Source of the DNA: Geothermovivens sp964644845
GTDB taxonomy: Bacteria > Zhuqueibacterota > Zhuqueibacteria > Oleimicrobiales > Geothermoviventaceae
DNA: 64,000 bases
Assembly (NCBI GenBank): GCA_964644845.1
Contig: CAZXXS010000117.1
Location: 11,994-75,993 of the forward strand
Reading direction: 5' to 3'
Shown here: in pieces, positions 8,160 through 16,751 of the stretch
How positions within the stretch are numbered: position 1 is the first letter of the stretch
Layout of the letters: each line of letters begins with the position of its first letter
Made by a program: the position numbers and the translations under genes
Notes under the pieces: generated by a model
The model's database searches: none
The model's input: only the letters and a program-made list of their open reading frames with translations
Told to the model about the DNA's origin: nothing

Positions 8160-9590
8160 ATGAGAAGATGGCTCGGCGCCGTGCTTCTGCTGCTGGTGGG
8201 ACTGCTCCCAAACACCCGGGCTGCAACGGGCCCGAGTTTCGATCGCTTCTTCTACCCACGAACCTTGCGGGTGGACTACTTCCACACCGGCACCAAGGGA
8301 TCCGAAGTTTTCTCTCTGGATCAGCTCGTGGAGCAACCGGTGTGGGCCGGAAGTCGCACGAACCTTGTCGACACCCTGAACCTGGGCAAGTACCTCCTGA
8401 AAGTCATCGATCTTGCCACAAACCAGCTCATTTACAGCCGGGGTTTTTGCAGCCTGTACGGCGAGTGGGAAACTACAGATGAAGCCACCCGGGGCGTCAC
8501 ACGTACGTTCAGCGAATCCGCCCTCATCCCTTTCCCCAAACGTCCTTTTCAGTTCGTAATCGCCAAACGCGACGCTGAGAACCACTTTCGCGACGTTTTC
8601 AGCACGGTCATTGTGCCCGATTCGCTGCACGTGCACAGAGATCTCCCGCACGTGCCGTACGCTGTCGACGATGTGATGATCCACGGCGATCCTGCAAAGA
8701 AAGTGGACATCCTCATCCTCGGCGACGGCTACACCCGCGCGGATCTACCGAAATTTCGAGACGACGTTCGTCGCTTCGTCCGGGATCTCTTCGACACCAG
8801 CCCCTTTCGCGAGCGCAGGCGGGATTTCAACGTCCGAGCTGTTGAGGTCATCTCCGCCGAAAGCGGCATTGACGAACCCACCAAACACCGCTGGCGCGAC
8901 AACGCGTTGGGCTGCACCTACAACAGCTTCGGTACCCCCCGCTACGTTCTTTGTTTCGATAACAAAGCGCTGCGCAACGCCGCAGCCGCGGCGCCCTACG
9001 ATGCACTCATTCTGCTCGTGAATTCGAATCGCTACGGTGGCGGAGGCATCTTCAACCTCTACGCCGTTTGCTACTCCGGCCCCGAAACCCAGGGTGATGC
9101 CTGGTGGCCAGACTACGTCTTCGTCCACGAGTTCGGTCATTGCTTCGCCGGACTCGCCGATGAGTACTACAGTTCCAACGTGTCCTACGTCGATTTCTAC
9201 CCCAAAGGGGTAGAACCGTGGGAGCCAAACATCACCGCCTTGCTGGTATCCGGTCACGTAAAATGGCAAGACCTGGTGGAACCCGGAACCCCCATTCCCA
9301 CACCCTGGCACAAAGCACGCTACGACAGCTTGGCCGAGGCGAAACGCCGGCTCAACCGTCAGGACCCCAACTACAAAGACAAGGCGCGAACTCTCGAAAA
9401 GGAAATGCAGGAGCTGCTGCGGACTGAACCGTACTGGGGAAAAGTGGGAGCTTTCGAGGGGGCGGGGTACGTGAGCAAAGGGCTCTACCGTCCTTTCCTC
9501 GATTGCCGGATGTTTTCCAAAAGCCTCACAGGGTTTTGCCCGGTGTGCTCGCAGGCCATCGAAAAGATGATCGATTTTCTGACGAAATGA
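8160..9590 (+). CDS. Secreted M64 family metallopeptidase (IgA-peptidase-like)
   Basis: 476 residues with a clear signal peptide (MRRWLGAVLLLLVGLLPNTRA). An N-terminal beta-sandwich region (about 30-150) corresponds to the M64 N domain. The catalytic domain opens with VDILILGDGYT and carries the zinc motif HEFGHCFAGLADEY (H323, E324, H327, with the following Asp-Glu at 334-335), diagnostic of M64. Cysteines in the C-terminal part (about 440-465) may form disulfides. M64 enzymes are named for IgA cleavage in gut bacteria, but the family is wide, and here a general extracellular proteinase is more likely. ATG 8160 follows GGAG. A hairpin follows immediately after the stop. Confidence 0.9.
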   Translation: MRRWLGAVLLLLVGLLPNTRAATGPSFDRFFYPRTLRVDYFHTGTKGSEVFSLDQLVEQPVWAGSRTNLVDTLNLGKYLLKVIDLATNQLIYSRGFCSLYGEWETTDEATRGVTRTFSESALIPFPKRPFQFVIAKRDAENHFRDVFSTVIVPDSLHVHRDLPHVPYAVDDVMIHGDPAKKVDILILGDGYTRADLPKFRDDVRRFVRDLFDTSPFRERRRDFNVRAVEVISAESGIDEPTKHRWRDNALGCTYNSFGTPRYVLCFDNKALRNAAAAAPYDALILLVNSNRYGGGGIFNLYAVCYSGPETQGDAWWPDYVFVHEFGHCFAGLADEYYSSNVSYVDFYPKGVEPWEPNITALLVSGHVKWQDLVEPGTPIPTPWHKARYDSLAEAKRRLNRQDPNYKDKARTLEKEMQELLRTEPYWGKVGAFEGAGYVSKGLYRPFLDCRMFSKSLTGFCPVCSQAIEKMIDFLTK

Positions 9591-9605
9591 CCCGCCAGCG
9601 GCGGG
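9591..9605 (+). terminator. GC hairpin directly after the M64 gene
   Basis: CCCGCC (9591-9596), loop AGC, GGCGGG (9600-9605): a perfect 6-bp stem that begins at the base after the stop codon. A TTTT run follows at 9614-9617. It lies between convergent genes and is a likely terminator. Confidence 0.55.
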
Positions 9606-9730
9606 CGCAGCATTTTGCACCCGCCACTCACGATCTACCGCCTCGCGTACCGTCTCCCGCGACGTCGGAGGCGAAAGCAGAAGTCAAGCTGCGGAGCTTT
9701 CCGCCGGGGAACCCGCCATCTTGCGGCCCG

Positions 9731-10216
9731 TCACCCCAGTTTGTAACCGATTTTGCGCAGGAAGGCTTTTCGCTCTTCGACGTCTTTCTCCGTCTCAACG
9801 CCCAGCGTGGACAAGCCATCTACTACTCCAAGAACGCCGCGCCCCTGTTCCGTCTCGGCCAGAATGACCTGCACCGGATTCGCTGTTGCACAAAAGATCC
9901 GCACGATTTCTTGGACGGACTGCAACGCTCGCAGGATGTTGATCGGGAAAACATTGCCCAGCGTGAGAATGAAGAAGTGGCCCGCCGCCACATTCAGGGC
10001 ATTCTTCTTGGCAATCTCGATCAGCTCGTCGTCGGTACCCGTGAGGCGCACGAGTCGTGGACCGGAAGATTCGCAGAAAGCAAACCCAAACTTGATGCCC
10101 GGGACGGCCGTCACCAGCGCCTCGTGCACGTCCTCCACCGTCTTGATGAAATGGGACATGCCAAGGACCACGTTCATGTCCTCGGGCTTTTCGATCTGAA
10201 CAACCTTGAGTTCCAT
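9731..10216 (-). CDS. Adenosine-specific kinase (PF04008-type)
   Basis: 161 residues that closely follow the small adenosine-specific kinase family best known from hyperthermophilic archaea: GMSHFIKTVEDVHEALV near residue 18, GIKFGFAFCESSGPRLVR near 40, NVAAGHFFILTLGNVFPIN around 75-95 and RIFCATANPVQVILAETEQG near 110, followed by the conserved GVLGVVDG. Family members phosphorylate adenosine to AMP (purine salvage) or have a related nucleoside role. The ATG at 10214-10216 is chosen because GGAGG lies 9 bases upstream; the longer frame upstream has no support. It is divergent from the DUF4412-like gene. Such genes are mostly reported from thermophiles, which supports a hot habitat. Confidence 0.9.
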   Translation of the reverse strand: MELKVVQIEKPEDMNVVLGMSHFIKTVEDVHEALVTAVPGIKFGFAFCESSGPRLVRLTGTDDELIEIAKKNALNVAAGHFFILTLGNVFPINILRALQSVQEIVRIFCATANPVQVILAETEQGRGVLGVVDGLSTLGVETEKDVEERKAFLRKIGYKLG

Positions 10217-10262
10217 TGGAAACCTCCGCGTTTCGGAACTTCTCCAAGTGCCTATTCGTGAA

Positions 10263-10284
10263 CTGTTTGAAATTAGCGAAACAG
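10263..10284. promoter_or_regulatory. Inverted repeat in divergent promoter region
   Basis: CTGTTT (10263-10268) and AAACAG (10279-10284) are inverted around a 10-base AT-rich centre, midway in the 104-base region between two divergent genes. The position and spacing suit a dimeric regulator operator, but no regulator gene lies adjacent. Confidence 0.3.
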
Positions 10285-10320
10285 GTGTTTCGAGGCAACT
10301 GCTAACTGAAGGGAGGGAAA

Positions 10321-11145
10321 ATGAAACGAAGACACATCGGCTACGCAGCCCTGAGCGTTGCGCTGGTGTTCGCCCTGATTCTGGGCACCCCACGCGCAGG
10401 CAAGGCTTTCGAGGGCATCGTCCACACGAAGAAAGTCACGATCACTTCGGTGCCCATGATGGGTGAACAGAAACGGGAATCTGAAGAAACGGTCTACTAC
10501 AAACCGGGCTACTTCAAGGTTCTCGATCCCGAAGCGGGTACTGTCACCATCGTTCGGCTCGACAAACGCTTGATCTGGGAAATCGACCAGAACAAAAAGA
10601 CTTACACCGAGCTCACGTTTGAGCAGCTCGCCCAGCTACGCGAGCAGGCTACAGAAGCCCTGAAAAACGCGCGGAAACAACTGCAGGCACAGCTTGAGGC
10701 GTTGCCAGCCGACAAAAGGCAGATGATGGAGCAAATGCTGGGGCAGAGCACGATGAACGCTCTGGCTCAGGGTAAACTGGAGTTCACCTGGAAAACCACG
10801 AGCGAGAAGCAAACCATCAACGGTTTTCCGTGTCAAAAGTTCATCCCGCTACTGAATGGCCAGCCCATCGGCGAGGTGTGGGTCACAGAGAGGTACAACT
10901 TAGGCGACGACGTCGCGAAGTACTTTGACGCACTTGGGATTTTCGGTGAAAAAAGCGTGGCGAATCCACCGCCGTTCAAGGGTCTGCCAATCAAAACTGT
11001 GACCGACATCCAGATGGGGCCGTCCCACACACGCTCAGAATCCGTCGTCGTGAAAGTAGAAGAAAAACACATTTCGGATAAGGAGTTCGAATTGCCTCCC
11101 GGCTTGACAAAGGTGGATCTGGAGCAGATGAAACCTCAAAAGTAG
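10321..11145 (+). CDS. Secreted DUF4412-like protein
   Basis: 274 residues. The first ~30 form a signal peptide ending near GKA. The mature part begins FEGIVHTKKVTIT, then EETVYYKPGYFKV, VRLDKRLIWEIDQNKKTYTEL and a helical Gln/Ala/Leu-rich insert (about 105-145), followed by NGFPCQKFIPLLNGQPIGEVWVTE. This is the pattern of DUF4412-type periplasmic or outer-membrane-associated proteins, which have a LolA-like curved sheet; the function is unknown. A strong GGGAGG site precedes ATG 10321. It appears monocistronic, divergent from the adenosine-specific kinase gene. Confidence 0.75.
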   Translation: MKRRHIGYAALSVALVFALILGTPRAGKAFEGIVHTKKVTITSVPMMGEQKRESEETVYYKPGYFKVLDPEAGTVTIVRLDKRLIWEIDQNKKTYTELTFEQLAQLREQATEALKNARKQLQAQLEALPADKRQMMEQMLGQSTMNALAQGKLEFTWKTTSEKQTINGFPCQKFIPLLNGQPIGEVWVTERYNLGDDVAKYFDALGIFGEKSVANPPPFKGLPIKTVTDIQMGPSHTRSESVVVKVEEKHISDKEFELPPGLTKVDLEQMKPQK

Positions 11146-11265
11146 CACTCGTCCGAGGAAATGCGTAGACACTTCGTTGCCGGGCGGGTCGGGCTTCCCT
11201 CGGGAAAGGGCTGACGCCGCCCGTGCAACAAAAGCACGCCACAATTCCACTTTCCTCCCCCACTG

Positions 11266-11308
11266 AAAAGGACCCGCTCAAGTCGTTGCTCAACGCAGAG
11301 GAGCGGGT
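11266..11308 (-). terminator. Intrinsic terminator of the TetR-LolA-ABC operon
   Basis: ACCCGCTC (11272-11279) and GAGCGGGT (11301-11308) form a perfect 8-bp stem, with a nested CGTTG/CAACG pair in the loop. Read on the minus strand it is followed by CCTTTTC (TTTT from 11266-11269). It lies about 125 bases after the stop of the barrel gene. Confidence 0.65.
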
Positions 11309-11433
11309 TCACGCCTTCTGGTGGGCTGGGTGTGCGGGCAAACACCGCACTGAGTGAGCCTCTGCGTACCCGGTAGACCACAGGTGTGCGCTTCTGGGAA
11401 ACGCCAACCGGGGAGTGGCCTTGCTGCAGCTGT

Positions 11434-12627
11434 TCAAAAGTACCACTCACCTTGCAGGTAAACAGCACTGGGGAAATGCCAGTACTCCGTGAGACGCTGG
11501 CCGTGGAAAAGCTGCGCCCCCAGGGCAACCGAGCTGTTGTCGCTGGTCGACACCGTGGCAGCCACCAGCCCGAAGCCGCTGTGGTCGTCCAGATTCCAGT
11601 TGTGAGCCACGCGGAGGAGTACCAGAGGGTACAACTGGTAGGTCACCTGCACAAACAGGTAGTTCCGGGCCAGATTTAGAATCTCTCCTTGCAAAAGCTG
11701 TGGAAAAAGCAGCCCGTAACGGGTTTTGTCCAGTGTTCCCTGACCATTGTAGTGGTACTCAAAAAGTCCGTAAAACTTCGTGGTAAACTGGTAGTCCATT
11801 CCGAAAATGGCTTTCCAGAAGCCACACGAGCTCGGTTCATCGCCGCGTTCGTAGACCGCCTCCCCACGTACTCCAGCCCCGCCAACACTGGTGGCGAAAT
11901 CTCCACCGATCACCCCGCGCTCCGCCACTTTGCCTGTAACGAGGGAGAAATCGGTTCCTCGCCAGTTGGAACGGAAGCGCAACGCCACATTTCTTCGCTT
12001 CCAGTGATCTTCTGGATTGTACACAACCTGTAGATCCGAGAAATTTCCGAGGTACCACTTAGCAGACACGGCATCCGCCCCATCTTTTTCGAGCTTGTAG
12101 AAAGCCGTTGGGTTAATGGGATTGAAGAAGTCGGTTGGATTCCAAATGCGGCCCGTTCCCCAGCTGATGCGCTGACGGCCCACAACGAGGTTGCCAAAAT
12201 CGAAATCCTGGCGGAGGTAGAGGCGATCGACGAAGTGGTAGACTTGAAAGTGTTTTTCGTCCACCGGCTCCCAGGAAAGATCCACAACCTGCCGTGGCTT
12301 GTTCTCCGGAATGTCGAAATACGGCAGGGCCGAGGCGAATCGGATTCCATCTGCCTCGTATTCTGCAGCCACGCGTGCCCCGCCCCAGAGGTACAGTGTC
12401 GGGCGCAGGCGCACACGTGCAAGGTTGACAACCTCCTGTCGTTCTGCTCTCCACCACCTGGCCAGCTCCGTGCGAAGCCTGTTCACCATCAGGAAATTGA
12501 CGATGTACCCGCTGCATTCGAACCCCGGTTGACCCAACGCGGGTGCGGCAGGCAAGCCAACAAGTAGCACCAGGGCACAAGTAACAAATCCACTGACCCA
12601 ATGGCTAATTTCCCGGGGGAACAGCAT
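11434..12627 (-). CDS. Outer-membrane beta-barrel protein (DUF1302/Wzi-like), end of ABC export operon
   Basis: 397 residues: a signal peptide (hydrophobic VTCALVLLVGLPAAPALGQ), then a string of alternating aromatic strands ending in the terminal strand LQGEWYF, a C-terminal Phe typical of barrel proteins. VGRQRISWGTGRIWNPTDFFNPINP near residue 165 resembles DUF1302-type barrels, which in other bacteria accompany LolA-like proteins and exporters. The start (ATG 12627) overlaps the ATPase gene by 23 bases. In context it is likely the outer-membrane terminus or acceptor of the export pathway encoded upstream. The assignment to DUF1302 is by pattern only. Confidence 0.75.
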   Translation of the reverse strand: MLFPREISHWVSGFVTCALVLLVGLPAAPALGQPGFECSGYIVNFLMVNRLRTELARWWRAERQEVVNLARVRLRPTLYLWGGARVAAEYEADGIRFASALPYFDIPENKPRQVVDLSWEPVDEKHFQVYHFVDRLYLRQDFDFGNLVVGRQRISWGTGRIWNPTDFFNPINPTAFYKLEKDGADAVSAKWYLGNFSDLQVVYNPEDHWKRRNVALRFRSNWRGTDFSLVTGKVAERGVIGGDFATSVGGAGVRGEAVYERGDEPSSCGFWKAIFGMDYQFTTKFYGLFEYHYNGQGTLDKTRYGLLFPQLLQGEILNLARNYLFVQVTYQLYPLVLLRVAHNWNLDDHSGFGLVAATVSTSDNSSVALGAQLFHGQRLTEYWHFPSAVYLQGEWYF

Positions 12628-13309
12628 CCCGCACGTCCTCTCGCTCGATCACACCGTCGCGCAGCCACAGCAACCTCCGCCCGCGCTCGATTACCTTCGG
12701 GTCGTGCGACGAAAACACAAAGGTAATGTTGTGTTCCCGATTCATTCGCTCCATCAGGTCCAGCAGACGACTGCCGGTCACAGAGTCTAAGTTGGCCGTA
12801 GGTTCGTCCGCCAGCACAATGGTTGGATCATTGACAATTGCCCGGGCCACAGCTACACGTTGCTGCTGGCCGCCGCTCATTTCTGTAGGCCGTTTGTTCG
12901 CAAGCTCACCGATCCCCAGTTCTTCCATCAGGGCCACAGCTCGTCGCCGACGCTCCTTCTCCGGAACTCCACGCAGCATCATCGTAAACTCGATGTTCTC
13001 CAAAGCCGTCAACACGGGAATCAAATTGTAGGCTTGAAAGATGAACCCAATCTTGCTCAGCCGAAGGTTCGCCAATTGGCTCTTCGATTTGGTGCTCAGG
13101 TCTTCACCTTCAAGAAACACCCTGCCCGCTGTCGGCCTGTCCAGGGCCCCGATCAAGTTCAGCAACGTCGTTTTTCCCGAACCCGAAGGCCCAGCGATTA
13201 CAGTGAACTCGCCTGCCGAGATCGACAGATCGATCCCTCTGAGTGCGTGAACCGGGACGCTGTTGTCCCGGTAAATTTTCTCGAGCTTTTCCGTTCGAAT
13301 AATCTCCAT
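12605..13309 (-). CDS. ABC transporter ATP-binding protein (LolD/MacB type)
   Basis: 234 residues containing every ABC motif: Walker A GPSGSGKT (40-47), Q-loop IFQAYN near 90-95, signature MSGGQQQRVA (about 144-153), Walker B IVLADEP (164-170) followed by TANLDS, and the switch His in FVFSSHD. The spacing and the Q-rich signature are those of the LolD/MacB/FtsE group that drives type VII (mechanotransmission) permeases. ATG 13307-13309 is preferred over an upstream GTG because GGAGAAGGG lies just before it. It lies directly after the second permease gene and overlaps the barrel gene, so it forms part of one operon. Confidence 0.95.
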   Translation of the reverse strand: MEIIRTEKLEKIYRDNSVPVHALRGIDLSISAGEFTVIAGPSGSGKTTLLNLIGALDRPTAGRVFLEGEDLSTKSKSQLANLRLSKIGFIFQAYNLIPVLTALENIEFTMMLRGVPEKERRRRAVALMEELGIGELANKRPTEMSGGQQQRVAVARAIVNDPTIVLADEPTANLDSVTGSRLLDLMERMNREHNITFVFSSHDPKVIERGRRLLWLRDGVIEREDVRDAVPPGN

Positions 13310-13338
13310 CACCCTTCTCCAAAACGGCTTTTGCGTCA

Positions 13339-14553
13339 CTAAACGTAGCGCATGGCTTCTACGGGCTCAAAGTGTACCGCTTTGATGGCTGGGTACACCG
13401 CCCCAACAAGGGCGACAATTGGGATCGAGATCCCAGCAGAAAGAAGGATCCGCAAGCTCATGACGGGGTAAATTACCGCACCAACACCGAACGAAGCCAA
13501 ACTCGCCGAAAACACGCTGAGGTTCAGGCCACTGTGGGAAAGCGGCCAGTAGATCAGTAAACCCACCCCAACGCCGATGACCGTACCGAGAAGCCCCAAA
13601 GTGATGGACTCCAGCAGAATCATGGCCAGCACTTTTCGGTCCGGCATGCCAATCGCCTTAAGGACACCGATTTCCTGCATTCGCTCGAAGACAGCCATCA
13701 GCATTGTGTTGACGATCCCAAAGACCAAAGCAATGCCAATGATGACGTAGTAGATCAACATCCACTGCGCCATCGCTTCGGACTGGTAAACGAGCAGCGG
13801 TAACACGTCCCGGTAACTTAGCGTCTCGTAAACCTGCGGAAGTCGTCTGCGCAGCGAGTCCCGCACTGCGTCAACGTGACGGACATCTTTCACCATCAAC
13901 ACAAACTCCGACACTGCCTGGCCCAGCCCCAGCATGTGCTGCGCTGTCTCAAGCGGGATGAACATTGTCACTTTGTCGTGTTCCGAGTCAAAAGTACGGT
14001 AGATTCCGACAACGCGGAACACGTCCGAGCCGATGCTACCATCAAGCCGCGAAGCCATGGCCACAAGCTTGTCGCCTACACCAACTTCCAATTTTCTGGC
14101 TAGGCCTTCGCCGATCAGCACCTCGTGGGCCCCGCGTTCCAGGTAGCGTCCCTCAACAATCGATTTGCTGATCAGTGTGATCTTCCGCTCGGCCTCCGGC
14201 TCCACGCTCACCATGTTGACGCCAGACGAGTTGTACGAACTGCTCAGGATCCCGTACGTCAAAACTCGGCGCCCGTAGTGAAGAATCTCAGGCTGCTGTC
14301 GGATGATCGCCTCCACCTCCTCCGGCCGCTCGATCAGCAGCTTGATCGACGGGTTGTCATGAAACCCCCTCCGGTGAATCTGAATGTGGCCCACCTCCAG
14401 ACGGACCTGGTTCGTGAGCACCTGACGAATCATGCCCGTGTACAGGGCATCCGACAGCATCATCGCTACCATGCCCACAACCACTGAAACCAGGATGATC
14501 ACCGAACGGCGTTTGTTGCGCCAGAGATTACGCCAAGCGATTTTCCAAAGCAT
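13339..14553 (-). CDS. ABC transporter permease 2 (FtsX/LolC-E/MacB type)
   Basis: 404 residues. It opens with MLWKIAWRNLWRNKRRS, the cytoplasmic motif of this family, then TM1 (about 20-42), a periplasmic MacB_PCD-like domain (about 45-265) with GEGLARKLEVGVGDKLV and FRVVGIYRT, and three C-terminal TM helices around 275-395 with the FtsX sequence GIVNTMLMAVFERMQEIGVLKAIGM. This layout belongs to permeases that extract substrates from the inner membrane or periplasm rather than pump through it. ATG 14551-14553 is chosen by the MLWKIAWRN start and a GAGG upstream. A 201-base gap separates it from permease 1, with no gene visible there. Confidence 0.92.
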   Translation of the reverse strand: MLWKIAWRNLWRNKRRSVIILVSVVVGMVAMMLSDALYTGMIRQVLTNQVRLEVGHIQIHRRGFHDNPSIKLLIERPEEVEAIIRQQPEILHYGRRVLTYGILSSSYNSSGVNMVSVEPEAERKITLISKSIVEGRYLERGAHEVLIGEGLARKLEVGVGDKLVAMASRLDGSIGSDVFRVVGIYRTFDSEHDKVTMFIPLETAQHMLGLGQAVSEFVLMVKDVRHVDAVRDSLRRRLPQVYETLSYRDVLPLLVYQSEAMAQWMLIYYVIIGIALVFGIVNTMLMAVFERMQEIGVLKAIGMPDRKVLAMILLESITLGLLGTVIGVGVGLLIYWPLSHSGLNLSVFSASLASFGVGAVIYPVMSLRILLSAGISIPIVALVGAVYPAIKAVHFEPVEAMRYV

Positions 14554-14754
14554 GCGGACCTCGTTGCCCTTCGGCACACAAACAGCTCGTCTCTGTACGT
14601 CCGCTACGCCGTGAGCCCTGTTCACAGCAAACCGACTGGGCACCCCTCGCTTCCCCTTCCGAGTCGGGACAAACCACACGATCTGTCTTTACCCCGTTCC
14701 CAGAACAGAGTTTTTCCATCAAGCCTCTCTTCGCGGGACAGCTCGACCAGAACG

Positions 14755-15984
14755 TTACGTGTAGCGAATGCCTTTCAGCGGCTCCAGTCGGTAAACCTTC
14801 CACAAGGGGTAGGCGCTGGCCACAAGCGCAACTAGCAAAATCGTCACCGAGTTGTTCACGAAAATTTGCCAGCGAACCGTAGACCACATGTAGGGCAAGA
14901 AGCCAAACTGCGCGTACAATTCTTCCAGTTGTTTGCCCATGTAGATTGGATGTTTGAGAATGTACCAGTTCACGCTTCCACCCAGCAAATTCCCGGCAGC
15001 AAGACCAATCACCAGGATCGTTAAAATCTCGCACAGAACCAGGACAACCAGCTTCATCTGCGGCATGCCGAGAGCCAGCACAACGCCGAACTCGCGGAAA
15101 CGCTCGGTGACAGCCATCAGCATTGTGTTCAAGATTCCGAACGCCACCACAACAACAAGAATGGCGAGAAACAGCAAGCCGCCCACGTTGTCGAACTCAA
15201 TGCTTTGCTTGAACGATGGCATAACTTCGGCCCAAGTGAGGACACGCAGTTTGAGCGGTGCAAGCATCTGCTGCAGGCTTCGTTTTACCTTCTGCAGATC
15301 CGAGAGCCTGTGTAGCGAGATTGCAACCACACTCACACGTCCGTCCATGCCAAGCAGATCCTGAGCAGCCTCGATCGGCATGAAAACAGCCGCACGATCG
15401 AGTTCCGATGAACCCGTCTTAACCACGCCAACCACCGTGCAGAAGGCATCCCGCAAAAAACCGTCGAAACCCTGCGTAAGCACAACCACCGAATCGCCCA
15501 AATCGACGTCCAGATTCCGCAACAACTTCTCACCGACGACCACCTCGTACCGCAGCCCGGGCATGATGAAACGTCCCCGTCGAACGCGCTTGGAAAAATC
15601 TGACACCAGGTTCTCGTTCTCTGGATCGATGCCCACCAACATGGCTCCAAACGAATTGTCGCGCTTGCTGAGGAGAGCATCTGCGTAGATTCGCGGACTG
15701 AAACCGCTAATCCGCGGCTCGGATTTGAGAATCTGTTGTAGCACACCGCTGTACACAAAACTTCTGCGCAGCGTTGGGTTCTCCTGGTACCCCGGCCTCT
15801 GAATCTGCAGGTAGCCAGAACTCAAACGGACGACCTGCTCGATGTTCTTCTCGTACGTTCCAAGCTGCATGCCCCGCATGACAACGGCCAGCATGACCGC
15901 AAATGTCACGGCGGCGATTGTAATGAGAGAACGACGCTTGTTCCGCCAAACGTTGCGCCACGCCATCCGAAGAAGCAGTTGCAT
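14755..15984 (-). CDS. ABC transporter permease 1 (FtsX/LolC-E/MacB type)
   Basis: 409 residues, same architecture as its neighbour: MQLLLRMAWRNVWRNKRRS start, TM1 (about 20-42), a periplasmic domain with EVVVGEKLLRNLDVDLGDS and FCTVVGVVKTGSSEL, and C-terminal TMs with GILNTMLMAVTERFREFGVVLALGMPQ. ATG 15982-15984 follows GGAGAGG and lies 5 bases after the LolA-like gene. The presence of two different permeases suggests a LolCE-like heterodimer rather than a MacB homodimer. Together with the ATPase, LolA-like protein and barrel this is consistent with lipoprotein or lipid transfer to the outer membrane, but the cargo is inferred only. Confidence 0.92.
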   Translation of the reverse strand: MQLLLRMAWRNVWRNKRRSLITIAAVTFAVMLAVVMRGMQLGTYEKNIEQVVRLSSGYLQIQRPGYQENPTLRRSFVYSGVLQQILKSEPRISGFSPRIYADALLSKRDNSFGAMLVGIDPENENLVSDFSKRVRRGRFIMPGLRYEVVVGEKLLRNLDVDLGDSVVVLTQGFDGFLRDAFCTVVGVVKTGSSELDRAAVFMPIEAAQDLLGMDGRVSVVAISLHRLSDLQKVKRSLQQMLAPLKLRVLTWAEVMPSFKQSIEFDNVGGLLFLAILVVVVAFGILNTMLMAVTERFREFGVVLALGMPQMKLVVLVLCEILTILVIGLAAGNLLGGSVNWYILKHPIYMGKQLEELYAQFGFLPYMWSTVRWQIFVNNSVTILLVALVASAYPLWKVYRLEPLKGIRYT

Positions 15985-15989
15985 GGGTT

Positions 15990-16751
15990 CTACCTCTCCA
16001 ACTCGCGGAAAGAAAAGATCCGGTTCGGTATTCGAATGTTGAAGCGCACCTTCTCGATGATCAATTCCGTGTAGTGACCCGGCTTCCGCTCGTTGCGCAT
16101 CACCCAGCGTGTTGGAATCTTTCGACCACCCATGTGCTTGAACTCGAGGAAATGCATCGTTCGGATGAGCTTCCCTTTCTCGTCGTAAAATTCCACACGG
16201 GCAGGCAGATTGTCTTGCTTGCGCACCCAGTAGTACAGCTTTCCCCACACCACCGGGGCATCCGGTCTCGGCACGAGCCGTAACTTCCAGCAAGGAACAC
16301 CGTCTACCGTGTCGGTGCCAGCAAGCGTCACTTCGTAGTCGCGCACCAGATTGGATTCTCGAACAAGGTCGTCGTAGGTGTAATCCGATCCGTTCCAAGA
16401 CTGTAACATCATGGACGGCGGGATCTTGATCGTCGTTTCCGTGTTCCGCAGGTACATCCAGATCTGGTTACCGATTTTCAGCGTCCGATTGCCAGCCTCT
16501 TTCGCCGGAGCGATGATCTTGATCAGCGCTTTTTCGTTTCCAACCCACCAGCTCTCCATTTTCAGAGTCCGCTGGTACTCTGGGGTCACCACTTTCATCA
16601 CAAAAATGCCGTGGCTGGTTTTCCCTTTGATGGCGTTCTCCGCGCGTTGCAAAATCTCCCTGGCGGATTGCCCGCCAGCCACCTGCACACCAGCGGCCCA
16701 AATGAGGAAGCACATCAAAAGCACCTGGGTTTTGACGGCGTTGCACCTCAT
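15990..16751 (-). CDS. LolA-like outer-membrane lipoprotein-sorting protein
   Basis: 253 residues with a signal peptide (LLMCFLIWAAGVQVAGGQ). The mature part runs AREILQRAENAIKGKTSHGIFVMKV, LKMESWWVGNEKALIKI, then AGNRTLKIGNQIWMYLRNTETTIKIPPSMM, SWNGSDYTYDDLVRES and TRWVMRNERKPGHYTELII. This is the pattern of the PF17131-type LolA-like family, a curved antiparallel sheet that shields an acyl chain in the periplasm. Its ATG overlaps the TetR stop (ATGA, 16748-16751) and GGAGG precedes it. The neighbouring permeases and barrel imply a dedicated chaperone for cargo crossing the periplasm. Confidence 0.88.
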   Translation of the reverse strand: MRCNAVKTQVLLMCFLIWAAGVQVAGGQSAREILQRAENAIKGKTSHGIFVMKVVTPEYQRTLKMESWWVGNEKALIKIIAPAKEAGNRTLKIGNQIWMYLRNTETTIKIPPSMMLQSWNGSDYTYDDLVRESNLVRDYEVTLAGTDTVDGVPCWKLRLVPRPDAPVVWGKLYYWVRKQDNLPARVEFYDEKGKLIRTMHFLEFKHMGGRKIPTRWVMRNERKPGHYTELIIEKVRFNIRIPNRIFSFRELER

